Shown: positions 25,719-33,656 of the stretch, piece after piece | How positions within the stretch are numbered: position 1 is the stretch's first letter | Layout: every line of letters starts with the position of its first letter | Assembly: GCA_903827375.1 (NCBI GenBank) | Contig: CAIKHZ010000079.1 | Coordinates: 1-64,000, forward strand | Origin: Akkermansiaceae bacterium | GTDB taxonomy: Bacteria > Verrucomicrobiota > Verrucomicrobiia > Verrucomicrobiales > Akkermansiaceae | Reading direction: 5' to 3' | Length of the DNA stretch: 64,000 nt | Program-made: the position numbers and the translations under genes | The notes under the pieces: generated by a model | Seen by the model: only the letters and a program-made list of their open reading frames with translations | What the model was told of the DNA's origin: nothing | Database searches by the model: none

Positions 25719-27644
25719 TCAAAGCGGCAGGTCGTAGCTGCGGCCGCTGATGCCTTCATGCCAGCGGATATAGGCCATATTGACCATTGAGAAGCCACCG
25801 ACAGTGGGGTAATTGCCGGTGAAATACCAATCGCCGGTGGGCCCATCGATGGAGGCGCGGAGGTTGTCGATGGTTTGGAAGATCACCTCGACCTTGCCCT
25901 TCCAATCGGTCTTTTCGGGATAGACCATGCGGCTGATTTCGGCGGAGATATCCTCCTCGCTAAAGGCGGCATAGACCTCCTTGACGCAGTTGGCGCGCTC
26001 GGCAGGCGGCTTGCCCATCTCGGCCAGACATTTTTGATAAATCCGGTCCAGCAAGGTGGCCCGGCCTGCCCGTTTGTGGAGACCAACGGCGGCTTGAAAG
26101 GCGATGAAGCGGCCGAGTTCGGCCATGTCGATGCCATAACAATCCGGATAGCGGATTTGCGGGGCTGTGGAACAGATGATGATTTTGGCCGGATGAGTGC
26201 GGGCCAGGATGTTAAGGATGGATTTTTTCAGGGTGGTGCCGCGCACGATGGAGTCATCGAGAACGACGAGGTTGTCGCCTGGATTGACGAGGCCGTAGGT
26301 GATGTCATAAACGAGGGACACCATTTGATCGCGGCTTTTGTCCTGGGTGATGAAGGTGCGCATCTTGATGTCCTTGTTGGCCACCTTTTCGCCGCGCGGC
26401 CAGTTGCGCAAAATCAAGTCATCGACCAACTCCGGGGTCAGAGTGCCTTCGGCGACACTCTTGAGAATGGCCGCACGCACTTCTTGGCGGCGATACATCC
26501 GCAGCCCGTCCATCAGCCCGTGATAGGCCGTCTCGGCAGTGTTCGGAATAAACGAAAAAACGGTCTTGTCGAAGGATCCGTCGATGGAATCGACGACCTG
26601 AGTGACCAAGGCCGCTCCCATGGTCTTGCGTTCTCGATAGATCTGGGGGTCATTGCCTCGGGAAAAATAGATCCGTTCAAACGAACAAGGTGTGTGGGGC
26701 TGGGCTGCGGCGAACGAGGTGGTGGTCATCGAGCCGTCGGCCTTGATGGTGACGACGCTGCCGGGTTCCACCGCCTGCACCTGTTCGGCTTCCACCTCAA
26801 AGATGGTCATCAGGGGCACCCGTTCGGACGTGAAGGCGATGACTTCATCGGTCACGAGCATGTGACAGGGACGGATGCCGCGCGGATCGCGCATCACAAA
26901 CATGTCGCCGTTGCCGATGACGCCGCAAATGGCGTAGCCGCCGTCCCAAGCGGCAGCCGACTGGGCGATGAGGCGCGGGACGTTGAGGGCGGCGGAAATG
27001 CGCAATGGAATCTCCGGACCGGGCACACCATCATCGCGCAAGCGACGGTACAAATCGGTGTGCGCCTCGTCCAAATGGTAGCCAATTTCCTCGAGCACCG
27101 TCTGGGTGTCGGTCCCAAACACCGGATGCTGGCCGCGTTCGATGAGCACCTGATTGAGCTCCGAAGCGTTGGTCATGTTGAAATTGCCCATCACCATGAG
27201 TGTGCGCGTCGGCCAATTGCTGCGCCGCAAATAGGGATGGCACGAGCCAGCGTCAAATTCGCCGGATGTCCCGTAGCGCAGGTGACCCACTAGCACCTCG
27301 CCACCAAAATCAAAGTGGGTCTTGACGCTTTCCGGATCCTTCGGCTTGAGAATTCCCTTGCGGGCCAACTTGTGGAAATTTTTCAGTTCCTTGCGGTAAA
27401 TCTCAGCCAACGCATCCTTCTCAATCCCACGGCGCCGCTGCACATACGGCTGGCCAATCGGCATGTTCAGCTTCACACAGCCAATCCCAGTGCCGTCCTG
27501 ACCCCGGTTGTGCTGCTTCTCCATCAACAAAAACAATTTGTTCAATCCCCACAGGCTGGTGCCGTAGCGGTCTTGATAATAGGCCAGCGGCTTGCGCAAT
27601 CGCACTGCCGCTATGCCGCATTCATGACTGAGAAAATCGCTCAT
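25719..27644 (-). CDS. purF: Amidophosphoribosyltransferase-like protein (long form)
   Basis: This enzyme family makes phosphoribosylamine from PRPP and glutamine, the first committed step of purine synthesis. The N-terminal glutamine amidotransferase domain has HECGIAAV, with the catalytic Cys at residue 9. An eight-residue propeptide may therefore be removed, as in the Bacillus-type enzyme. The phosphoribosyltransferase domain has the PRPP loop VVLDDSIVRGTT near residue 450. At 641 residues it is about 130 longer than the common PurF; long forms exist in Bacteroidota-like groups. It starts 19 bases after the purM stop on the same strand, so the two form an operon. I saw almost no GTTAG/CTAAC words in it, unlike most neighbours. 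Confidence 0.87.
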   Translation of the reverse strand: MSDFLSHECGIAAVRLRKPLAYYQDRYGTSLWGLNKLFLLMEKQHNRGQDGTGIGCVKLNMPIGQPYVQRRRGIEKDALAEIYRKELKNFHKLARKGILKPKDPESVKTHFDFGGEVLVGHLRYGTSGEFDAGSCHPYLRRSNWPTRTLMVMGNFNMTNASELNQVLIERGQHPVFGTDTQTVLEEIGYHLDEAHTDLYRRLRDDGVPGPEIPLRISAALNVPRLIAQSAAAWDGGYAICGVIGNGDMFVMRDPRGIRPCHMLVTDEVIAFTSERVPLMTIFEVEAEQVQAVEPGSVVTIKADGSMTTTSFAAAQPHTPCSFERIYFSRGNDPQIYRERKTMGAALVTQVVDSIDGSFDKTVFSFIPNTAETAYHGLMDGLRMYRRQEVRAAILKSVAEGTLTPELVDDLILRNWPRGEKVANKDIKMRTFITQDKSRDQMVSLVYDITYGLVNPGDNLVVLDDSIVRGTTLKKSILNILARTHPAKIIICSTAPQIRYPDCYGIDMAELGRFIAFQAAVGLHKRAGRATLLDRIYQKCLAEMGKPPAERANCVKEVYAAFSEEDISAEISRMVYPEKTDWKGKVEVIFQTIDNLRASIDGPTGDWYFTGNYPTVGGFSMVNMAYIRWHEGISGRSYDLPL

Positions 27645-27663
27645 ATTGGAAAAATTCGCCGCT

Positions 27664-28659
27664 TCACTCGCCCTGCACCGTCACGCGTACTCCGTCCTGC
27701 GGTACCATTTGGCCGAGCACCACACCGCCCGGGCCGGCTTGCAGGGCTGCGTCCACCTGGTATTCGTTGACGATAGCGACCCAGCCGATGCCCATGTTGA
27801 AGGTGTGGAAGCGATCGGCTGGATCGACGTGGGAGAGGAGTTTGTCGATGCCTGGCAAGTCCCAGCGAGGAATCTCCAAATCCGCCCCCATCCCCCGGAA
27901 CAAACGCTCTAAATTCTCAGGCAAGCCCCCCCCGGTGATGTGCGCCATCGCTTTGGGCTGCACGCCGGCCACCCGTAACCCCCGCACCACGTCGTGGTAG
28001 AGGCGGGTCGGTTGCAGCCAACCGAGCAATTCCTCGTTGCTGACTTCCCCGGCGTGATCGCGCAACACCCGCCGCACCAGCGACCAGCCATTGGCGTGGA
28101 TGCTGTCCGAAGCGTAGCCGATGAGCACGTCACCAACCGCCACCGTTGTCGGGTCCACCAGCGCGGATTTCTCAGCGCAGCCAATGCAAAACCCCGATAA
28201 CTCAATGATGCCGGGCGGCACAATGCCGGGCATTTCCGCCGTCTCACCACCCGCCAGAATGCAATCACACGCCGCTAAATAATCGGCCATCCCGGCAATG
28301 AGCCTCGTAATGCGGGCCTCGTCGAGCGCCGCTATGCCGATGTAGTCAAGAAACATCAAGGGATCCCCGCCAGTGGTCAGAATGTCATTCACATTCATCG
28401 CCACCAAATCCTTGCCGGCAATCTCTAGCAAATCATGATCCAGTAGCAGCTCCAATTTGGTGCCCACCCCGTCGCAGCCCGTCATGATCACCGGCTCCCG
28501 GTAAGCACTCAAATCGTAGCAGGCCGCAAACAGCCCGAAGGCTCCCCACAGCTTGCGGGTTTGCTGGGTGCGGCGCACATGCGTCCCGATGTCTCCCACC
28601 AGAGCGGCCGCCTTGCGCGTGTCCACCCCGGCCTGTTGGTAAGTCAATTTTCCCGCCAT
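27664..28659 (-). CDS. purM: Phosphoribosylformylglycinamidine cyclo-ligase
   Basis: PurM closes the imidazole ring to give aminoimidazole ribotide in purine synthesis. The ATG at 28659 gives 331 residues starting MAGKLTYQQAGVDTRK, the expected N-terminus; the open frame extends upstream but only with non-conserved residues. Signatures are TGCDGVGTKLEL, VAMNVNDILTTGG, LAGGETAEMPG and the C-terminal ITGGGLPENLER. It is followed after 19 bases by purF, which uses the preceding steps of the same pathway. An operon of purM and purF is likely, with its promoter in the 150 bases shared with the divergent ABC ATPase gene. Confidence 0.94.
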   Translation of the reverse strand: MAGKLTYQQAGVDTRKAAALVGDIGTHVRRTQQTRKLWGAFGLFAACYDLSAYREPVIMTGCDGVGTKLELLLDHDLLEIAGKDLVAMNVNDILTTGGDPLMFLDYIGIAALDEARITRLIAGMADYLAACDCILAGGETAEMPGIVPPGIIELSGFCIGCAEKSALVDPTTVAVGDVLIGYASDSIHANGWSLVRRVLRDHAGEVSNEELLGWLQPTRLYHDVVRGLRVAGVQPKAMAHITGGGLPENLERLFRGMGADLEIPRWDLPGIDKLLSHVDPADRFHTFNMGIGWVAIVNEYQVDAALQAGPGGVVLGQMVPQDGVRVTVQGE

Positions 28660-28758
28660 GGTTCGTGCAAGGGTTCTACCAGCCCTGCCGCACCAGTCAC
28701 GCATAAAAAACGCGGATCTTGTCCGGCCGCCCGGCGCCGACCGGCATACAAATTTCCC

Positions 28759-28786
28759 TTGACTGGTAGGATGCGTTAGATAAAAC
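28759..28786 (+). promoter_or_regulatory. Candidate sigma-70-type promoter for the ABC ATPase gene
   Basis: TTGACT at 28759-28764 and TAAAAC at 28781-28786 are separated by 16 bases, with the ATG at 28812 downstream. The match is partial (TTGACT to TTGACA, TAAAAC to TATAAT). The divergent purM gene starts 100 bases to the left, so the space must hold a promoter for each gene. Confidence 0.4.
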
Positions 28787-28811
28787 CACAAGCAACCGTT
28801 CAGAGCCGAAG

Positions 28812-29468
28812 ATGACCCCCCCCGCGCCAGCGCCAAGCCTAGTGATGCACCCAGGTCTATCCATCGGCTACGGCACGGTGTTGGCCCGCTTGGAGGATGA
28901 GGTGGTATTGGGTGGCGGCACGCATTTTTTATTGGCCCGGAATGGGCGGGGCAAGACGACCCTGCTGCGCACCCTGGCCGGCAGCCACAAGCCCATGGCG
29001 GGTTCATTTCATGCCACGGGTTTCACCCAATACCTGCCTGAAGACATGCGTTTCGACCCTGAGATGCCGGTCAAGACCTTGTTCCGCGCGCTCTTGCCGG
29101 CTGCCCGGCGGGAAGGGGCTCTCGCCCTCGCCGAACGCATCGAGCTGGATGTGCGCAAACCCTATGGCCGCCTCTCCACTGGCAATCGCCGAAAAACCAG
29201 CCTCATCCTCGCCGAATATTCCGTGCGGCCGGACTGCGGCAATATTTTGCTTCTCGACGAGCCATTCAGCGGATTGGATGTTTTTGCCCGGCAGACGTTT
29301 GAGGAATTGTGGAGGCAATCCGCCTCCAGTGTGCTTCGCCTCGTGAGCTGCCATCCGGATTATGACGCCATGAAACTGCCGAGTGCCCTGCTCATCGAGG
29401 GTGGCTCAATCCGTTACCTCCATACCCCAGACGAAACATGGAGCCGCTTGAAAAAGTTCCTCTTGTGA
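28812..29468 (+). CDS. ABC transporter ATP-binding protein, orphan
   Basis: The 218-residue protein is a single ABC ATPase domain. The Walker A loop reads ARNGRGKTT (around residues 42-50) in place of the usual GPNGAGKTT. The signature reads LSTGNRRK in place of LSGGQ. Walker B is NILLLDEP, and the H-loop is probably the His in SCHPDYD. The variant signature and lack of a neighbouring permease suggest either a CcmA-like exporter component with a distant partner or a non-transport role. No signal peptide or membrane segment is present. The substrate is unknown. Confidence 0.8.
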   Translation: MTPPAPAPSLVMHPGLSIGYGTVLARLEDEVVLGGGTHFLLARNGRGKTTLLRTLAGSHKPMAGSFHATGFTQYLPEDMRFDPEMPVKTLFRALLPAARREGALALAERIELDVRKPYGRLSTGNRRKTSLILAEYSVRPDCGNILLLDEPFSGLDVFARQTFEELWRQSASSVLRLVSCHPDYDAMKLPSALLIEGGSIRYLHTPDETWSRLKKFLL

Positions 29469-29522
29469 CTGGGCCTGGTTCATTGTCCGTCAATACGGAT
29501 GATTGCTTTGATCCCAACGGCC

Positions 29523-30017
29523 ATGCACACGAAAAGACCGAATGCGTTTCCACCATCGTCATGCCTTACCGCCATCGCCCTGCTGGCGCTCGCCACTGCG
29601 GCCTCCGCCTAACAGCCCGCTTCGCCACCGACAGCGAGGGAAAGACCCAATATCATCTATATTCTGGGCAAGTGGAAGGCCGTCGGGAACCCGGGTGGCA
29701 ACCGGCTCGAACTTTACGACCTCGAAAGCGATCCCGGTGAGTCGAAGAATCTCGCGGCCGACAACCCGCAGATCGTCGAACGCATGAAGAAGATCATGAC
29801 GGCCGCTCATGTGGATCCGGACCAGCCGATTCATCTGGGCAGCCTGCTGGAAGACATGTTGGACCGCACGAGGATCGCCGGGTTCCCGCAGTCCGAGTTC
29901 ACCTGCAAGCAGGCAAGCAGCTGCATTCTTGATCGTTCTCCCAGCAAAGGAAGTGCTTTCGCTTCAGTCGATCATATTGAGGTCACGCGATACTCTGCAA
30001 GTTGTTGGAGGAGGTGA
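29523..30017 (+). pseudogene. Sulfatase remnant with the catalytic core deleted
   Basis: One reading frame from the ATG at 29523 encodes a full signal peptide (MHTKRPNAFPPSSCLTAIAL, then a short Leu/Ala-rich stretch ending ASA) and then a TAA stop at 29610. Past the stop the same frame continues as RPNIIYIL, the standard start of a mature sulfatase. It then passes directly to GKWKAVGNPGGNRLELYDLE and SDPGESKNLA, the standard sulfatase C-terminus. The whole catalytic centre, including the Cys/Ser that becomes formylglycine, is missing, some 350 or more residues. The frame then runs on to 30017. I infer a deletion in an old sulfatase gene plus a stop, which falls in a CTAAC word. Confidence 0.8.
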
Positions 30018-30041
30018 CGGAATGAGCGACGAACTTTGAGT

Positions 30042-30086
30042 GCGGCGGCATGCCGCCGCTTTGGTTCGGAGCGACATGTCGCTCCG
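30042..30086. repeat. Twin perfect palindromes at a gene-fragment junction
   Basis: GCGGCGGCATGCCGCCGC (30042-30059) and CGGAGCGACATGTCGCTCCG (30067-30086) are perfect inverted repeats separated by TTTGGTT. The moaA-like coding text starts immediately after the second one. The form resembles short palindromic intergenic repeats that are common in this phylum. Its position at the boundary between two gene fragments suggests a deletion end point or insertion. Confidence 0.8.
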
Positions 30087-30569
30087 CTTGCCGAATTCGG
30101 CAGTGCCCGCAACATTCCTGTGCGCTTCATCGAATTGATGCCACTGACACCCGGCGGACCACTCAACGAGGGGCATTTTTTCCCGGTGGCGGAAGCCATG
30201 GCACGTTTTGCGGACCACGACACGCTCGACCCCGCACCCGCCAAGCCGCTTGGTCACGGGCCGGCGCGTTACTTTCGGATGCGCCGCAGCGGTGGCCTCG
30301 TTGGCTTCATCGGCGCGGTGACCTGCGCTGACTTTTGTGCCGACTGCAACAAGCTGCGTCTAACAGCAGACGGCAAGCTCCGCCCCTGCCTCGGGCGCCA
30401 CGGCGAAATCGATCTGCACCAAGCGCTGCGTGCCACCACCGGCGACCGCCTGGCTGACGCCATCGCGCTGCCCGCCGCGATCCGCGAGGCGATTGTCAAC
30501 AAGCCCGAACACCATGGGTTTGCCGAGGATTTCGCGATGAAACGGCCGATGACGGCGATTGGCGGGTGA
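30087..30569 (+). pseudogene. moaA: moaA 3' fragment (GTP 3',8-cyclase C-terminal part)
   Basis: MoaA catalyses the first step of molybdenum cofactor synthesis. The 160 codons from 30087 match its C-terminal half: LAEFG...VRFIELMP, FFPVAEAM, GPARYFRM, then the second cluster motif FCADCNKLRLTADGKLRPCL with its three Cys, and the final MTAIGG. The N-terminal radical-SAM barrel with the CX3CX2C cluster is absent, and the sequence starts at the edge of a palindrome. An open frame from 30036 reads through the palindromes, but the product could not be an active cyclase. The fragment fits a lost nitrate-assimilation and Mo-cofactor locus that continues downstream. Confidence 0.82.
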
Positions 30570-30827
30570 TCGGTGCATCCTGCGGATCAAGTTTGCAACT
30601 TGCCACGCAGATTGGCACGCGCCCTGCTGATTCTTTTTCGTGGAATCCTACGAAAACCGTCGCCCAGCTCCGATCCTAGCATCACTGAATAATCGCAACG
30701 CCTCGCCCAGCTGGCACTGGCAGCCTGCTCCCACATGCCAGCTCGGCCCGTGGCCCAACAGCTTTGTGCTCCCTCGGTCAACCGCCTCACTTGCCGGAAG
30801 TTCGCATGCAATTTAAGAATAATTCCT

Positions 30828-31361
30828 ATGAAATTCTCAGATCTCAAACGTTCCGGTCACTGGCCCACATTGCTCACTGCATTTCTTTATTTTGATGTCA
30901 GCTTCATGGTTTGGACCATCCTTGGCGCGCTGGGTGCCCAGATCGGCTTGTCGCTTGGGCTCACGCCCCAACAGAAAGGACTGATGGTCGCTGTGCCATA
31001 TCTCTCGGGCGCTTTCATGCGCTTGCTGCTCGGCATGTTGGTGGATCGAATCGGGGCGAAAAACACCGGTATAATCGCCCAGATCATTGTGCTCATGGGG
31101 ATGAGCGTCGCCTGGATGGTTGGCCTGCATCAATTTTATCACACTCTCATGCTCGGCGTGGTGCTCGGTGTGGCGGGGGCCAGCTTTGCGGTGGCCCTGC
31201 CTCAGGCTGGCCGCTGGTATCCACCTAACATGCAGGGTCTTGTGTTAGGTCTTGCCGGTGCGGGCAATGTGGGAGTGGTGATCGATTCGCTACTGGCACC
31301 GCGGTTGGCGGCAGTGCCATCGTGCTCGACATCCAGCAAGCTGGCAAGCTGCGCGCGATGA
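30828..31361 (+). pseudogene. narK/nasA-type nitrate transporter, 5' fragment
   Basis: The ATG at 30828 starts a protein typical of nitrate/nitrite porters of the major facilitator family: HWPTLLTAFLYFDVSFMVW, then LPYLSG-like VPYLSGAFMRLLLGMLVDRI, and AGASFAVALPQAGRWYPP. After about 163 residues (AGAGNVGVVIDSLLAPRLA) the similarity stops, and the frame ends 14 codons later. A complete porter has about 400 or more residues, so more than half of the membrane helices are gone. The kinase fragment that usually follows such transporters begins in another frame at the break. Before it, 30570-30827 holds no gene, only a short hairpin (TTTTCGT...ACGAAAA, around 30628). Confidence 0.8.
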
Positions 31362-31993
31362 CCAATCGCTGCTTGCCTGTTCCCGAAGCACTAAAGAAAG
31401 GCGACCAGATTGATGGCTTTGAATTGGTGCGGGCATTTCAAGGCACCGACCGCGTATGGCTGGCGGAAAAGGAGGGCCAACGGGTCGTGTGCAAGTTTGC
31501 TCCAGTCGAGGCGGTGGACAGTGAAACCCATCTGGATGCCTTCACGCGTGAAACGTGGAACGCAGTGCGCATGTCCTCGGAGCATTTCGTCCGCGCCTAT
31601 GAGCCGGCAAATCAGACGCAACGCTATTATCTGATGGAGTTTGTGGACGCGCCGAACCTGCGCAGCGTGCTGCACGAACGCAGGCTCTCAGTGGATTCCG
31701 CAGTGGCGCTGGGACAGTTTCTTGCCCAGGCCAGACGCGTATCCAAGCTCAATCCCAATGTGCCGCCGTGGCTGGAAACTCTCATCGCGCGGTCCATCGC
31801 GATCGACCCGCAAGTCCGTTATCAGCACTATTCCGAGTTGCTGTTCGATCTAACTAATCCAACCCGCGTGCAACCCTTCATGGAAGGCACACCACTGCTG
31901 CAACGCAACCCGCTCGCCTTCTACAAAACCGGCTTTTTCGTGCTGCTGGCCTTGGTGCTCTGGTTGGCACTTCGCTGGCTCGCGCACATTTAA
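31322..31993 (+). pseudogene. Ser/Thr kinase of the nitrate-assimilation type, core deleted
   Basis: The fragment of about 220 codons keeps the N-lobe of a eukaryotic-type protein kinase (KGDQIDGFELVRAFQGTDRV, a VVCKFAP lysine strand and YYLMEFVDAPNLRSVL). It also keeps the final part (WLETLIARSIAIDPQVRYQH, YSELLFDL) and a C-terminal membrane helix. The HRD catalytic loop, DFG metal site and activation segment are missing: the sequence passes from ALGQFLAQ straight to the C-lobe end. The PP2C-type phosphatase half found in bifunctional kinase/phosphatases beside nitrate transporters is also missing. The internal deletion kept the frame. The remaining protein cannot phosphorylate. Confidence 0.72.
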
Positions 31994-32002
31994 CTCATAT
32001 AT

Positions 32003-32096
32003 ATGCCGCTCTGCCCCCAACTCCCTGACAACGCGCCGTTCACTGCCGCACAAAAAGCCTGGCTCAACGGCTGGATCGCCGGAGTGCTCGCCGGCC
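32003..32096 (+). pseudogene. Sulfite reductase flavoprotein-like 5' end fused to nirA
   Basis: The ATG at 32003 opens PLCPQLPDNAPFTAAQKAWL followed by NGWIAGVLA, which resembles the first 30 residues of CysJ-type flavoproteins (PENAPF..AQRAWLNGF.AGL). From about 32097 the nirA-type sequence starts in a different frame (DDDTTAEERIKREENPLD). The rest of the flavoprotein (flavodoxin, FAD and NADPH domains) is absent. I infer a deletion joining the 5' ends of two neighbouring redox genes with a frame change. Confidence 0.6.
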
Positions 32097-32186
32097 AAGT
32101 CCCACGACGACGACACCACCGCCGAGGAGCGCATCAAGCGCGAGGAAAACCCTCTCGACAGCTACTACCGGATTACGGACAACGCG

Positions 32187-33656
32187 TTGCATAACACCGC
32201 TCCCGACAAAGAAGAGACGTTTCGATTCAAGTGGAACGGACTGTTTTTCCTAACGCCTATCAAGGATGCATTCATGGCGCGGCTGCGCATTCCCGGCGGT
32301 GTCTTGAAGAGTTACCAATTGCGCGAGATCGCGCGGGCTGCCAGCGACGTGACCAGTGGCTATATCCAGATCACCACGCGAGCAAACCTGCAACTGCGGC
32401 TCATCCAGCCAAAGGACGCGCCTGAGTTTCTCTCCCGCATCCAGGGTTGCGGCCTGCATACCCGCGGCTCGGGCGCAGACAATATCCGCAATCTAACGGG
32501 CAACCCTACCGCTGGCATCGATCCGGTCGAGCTCATTGATGTCTTGCCATTCGTGCGCGACATCGGCCACCAAATCCTCAACAATCGCGAGTACTACAAC
32601 TTGCCGCGCAAGTTCAACATCGCCTTCGATGGCGGCGGTCTCATCGGCAGCGTCGAGGACACCAACGACCTCGGTGCGCGGGCGGTGACGGTCGGTGATG
32701 AGGTGTTCTTTCGTATCGCGGTGGGCGGTGCCACCGGCCACAAGGCTTTCGCCCGCGACATCGGTGTGCTCGTGGAGCCGGGCAAAATCGTCGCGGTCTT
32801 GCTAGCTATGGTTAGAGTGTTCATCGCCAAGGGCAACCGCACCGACCGCAAGCGAGCGCGCCTGAAACACCTGTTAGAAACGATGAGCGCCGCTGAGTTT
32901 CTAGCCGAGTCTGAGGCACTCCTCGGTTACCAAATCACGCGCGGCGAAGCGGGCATCGACACGCCCCGCGCCGAATTCGCCCACTCGCATGTTGGGGCCT
33001 ATCCCCAGAAGCAGGATGGCTTGCACTACATCGGGGCGGGCGTGCCGGTGGGTCACCTCACCGCCAAGCAGTTGAACCGACTGGCGGACCTGGCCGAGCA
33101 CTTTGGCACGGGCGAGGTGCGGCTCACGGTGTGGCAAAACTTCATCGTGCCTAACATCCCAACCGCTTATGTGGCAACGGTGAGCAAGAGCTTGGCGCAG
33201 ATGGGATTCACCACCAAGGCCTCGCCCGTTAGCAGCGGTGTGATTGCCTGCACCGGCAGCCGTTTCTGCAAGTATGCGCAGGCCGACACCAAGGGCCGCG
33301 CGCTCGCCTTGATCAAGCACTTGGAAAAACACGTGCCGCTGGACCAACCGGTTAACATTCATTTTACGGGTTGTCCGCATTCGTGTGCCCAACACTATAT
33401 GGGAGACATCGGCTTGCTTGGGACGAACGTGCAGGGAGACGACGGCTATCACATCTTTGTGGGAGGCGGGTTCGGCGCACAACAGGCGATTGGCAGGCAA
33501 ATCTTCAGCGGCGTGCGACACACCGAGGTGAACAAGACCCTTGAGAAAATGTTGCTCGGATTCATGCAGCACCGCCTTGAGGGCGAAACATTTCAGACCT
33601 TCACGCAGAGAAATGACTTGAACCGCCTGCAACTCATTTTCACCGGCGATGTCTGA
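32187..33656 (+). CDS. nirA: NirA-type ferredoxin-nitrite/sulfite reductase, 5' end disturbed
   Basis: NirA reduces nitrite to ammonia (or sulfite to sulfide) with a sirohaem and a 4Fe-4S cluster. The cluster Cys are visible as ACTGSRFC (Cys355, Cys361) and TGCPHSC (Cys396, Cys400). Duplicated nitrite/sulfite reductase half-domains are present ([11 protein letters not shown] and ARLRIPGG). The TTG at 32187 gives 489 residues, but family-like sequence extends in frame back to about 32097 (KREENPLDSYYRITDNA), where the deletion junction cuts the true start. Its stop overlaps the next gene by 8 bases. It is the least damaged gene of the segment. Whether it is translated from a new start is unclear. 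Confidence 0.78.
   Translation: MHNTAPDKEETFRFKWNGLFFLTPIKDAFMARLRIPGGVLKSYQLREIARAASDVTSGYIQITTRANLQLRLIQPKDAPEFLSRIQGCGLHTRGSGADNIRNLTGNPTAGIDPVELIDVLPFVRDIGHQILNNREYYNLPRKFNIAFDGGGLIGSVEDTNDLGARAVTVGDEVFFRIAVGGATGHKAFARDIGVLVEPGKIVAVLLAMVRVFIAKGNRTDRKRARLKHLLETMSAAEFLAESEALLGYQITRGEAGIDTPRAEFAHSHVGAYPQKQDGLHYIGAGVPVGHLTAKQLNRLADLAEHFGTGEVRLTVWQNFIVPNIPTAYVATVSKSLAQMGFTTKASPVSSGVIACTGSRFCKYAQADTKGRALALIKHLEKHVPLDQPVNIHFTGCPHSCAQHYMGDIGLLGTNVQGDDGYHIFVGGGFGAQQAIGRQIFSGVRHTEVNKTLEKMLLGFMQHRLEGETFQTFTQRNDLNRLQLIFTGDV

Noticed and set aside
25875-27293. 472-codon plus-strand open frame
   Set aside because: It is antisense to purF, whose motifs are clear on the minus strand; its Gly/His/Asp-rich text is a mirror of purF codons.
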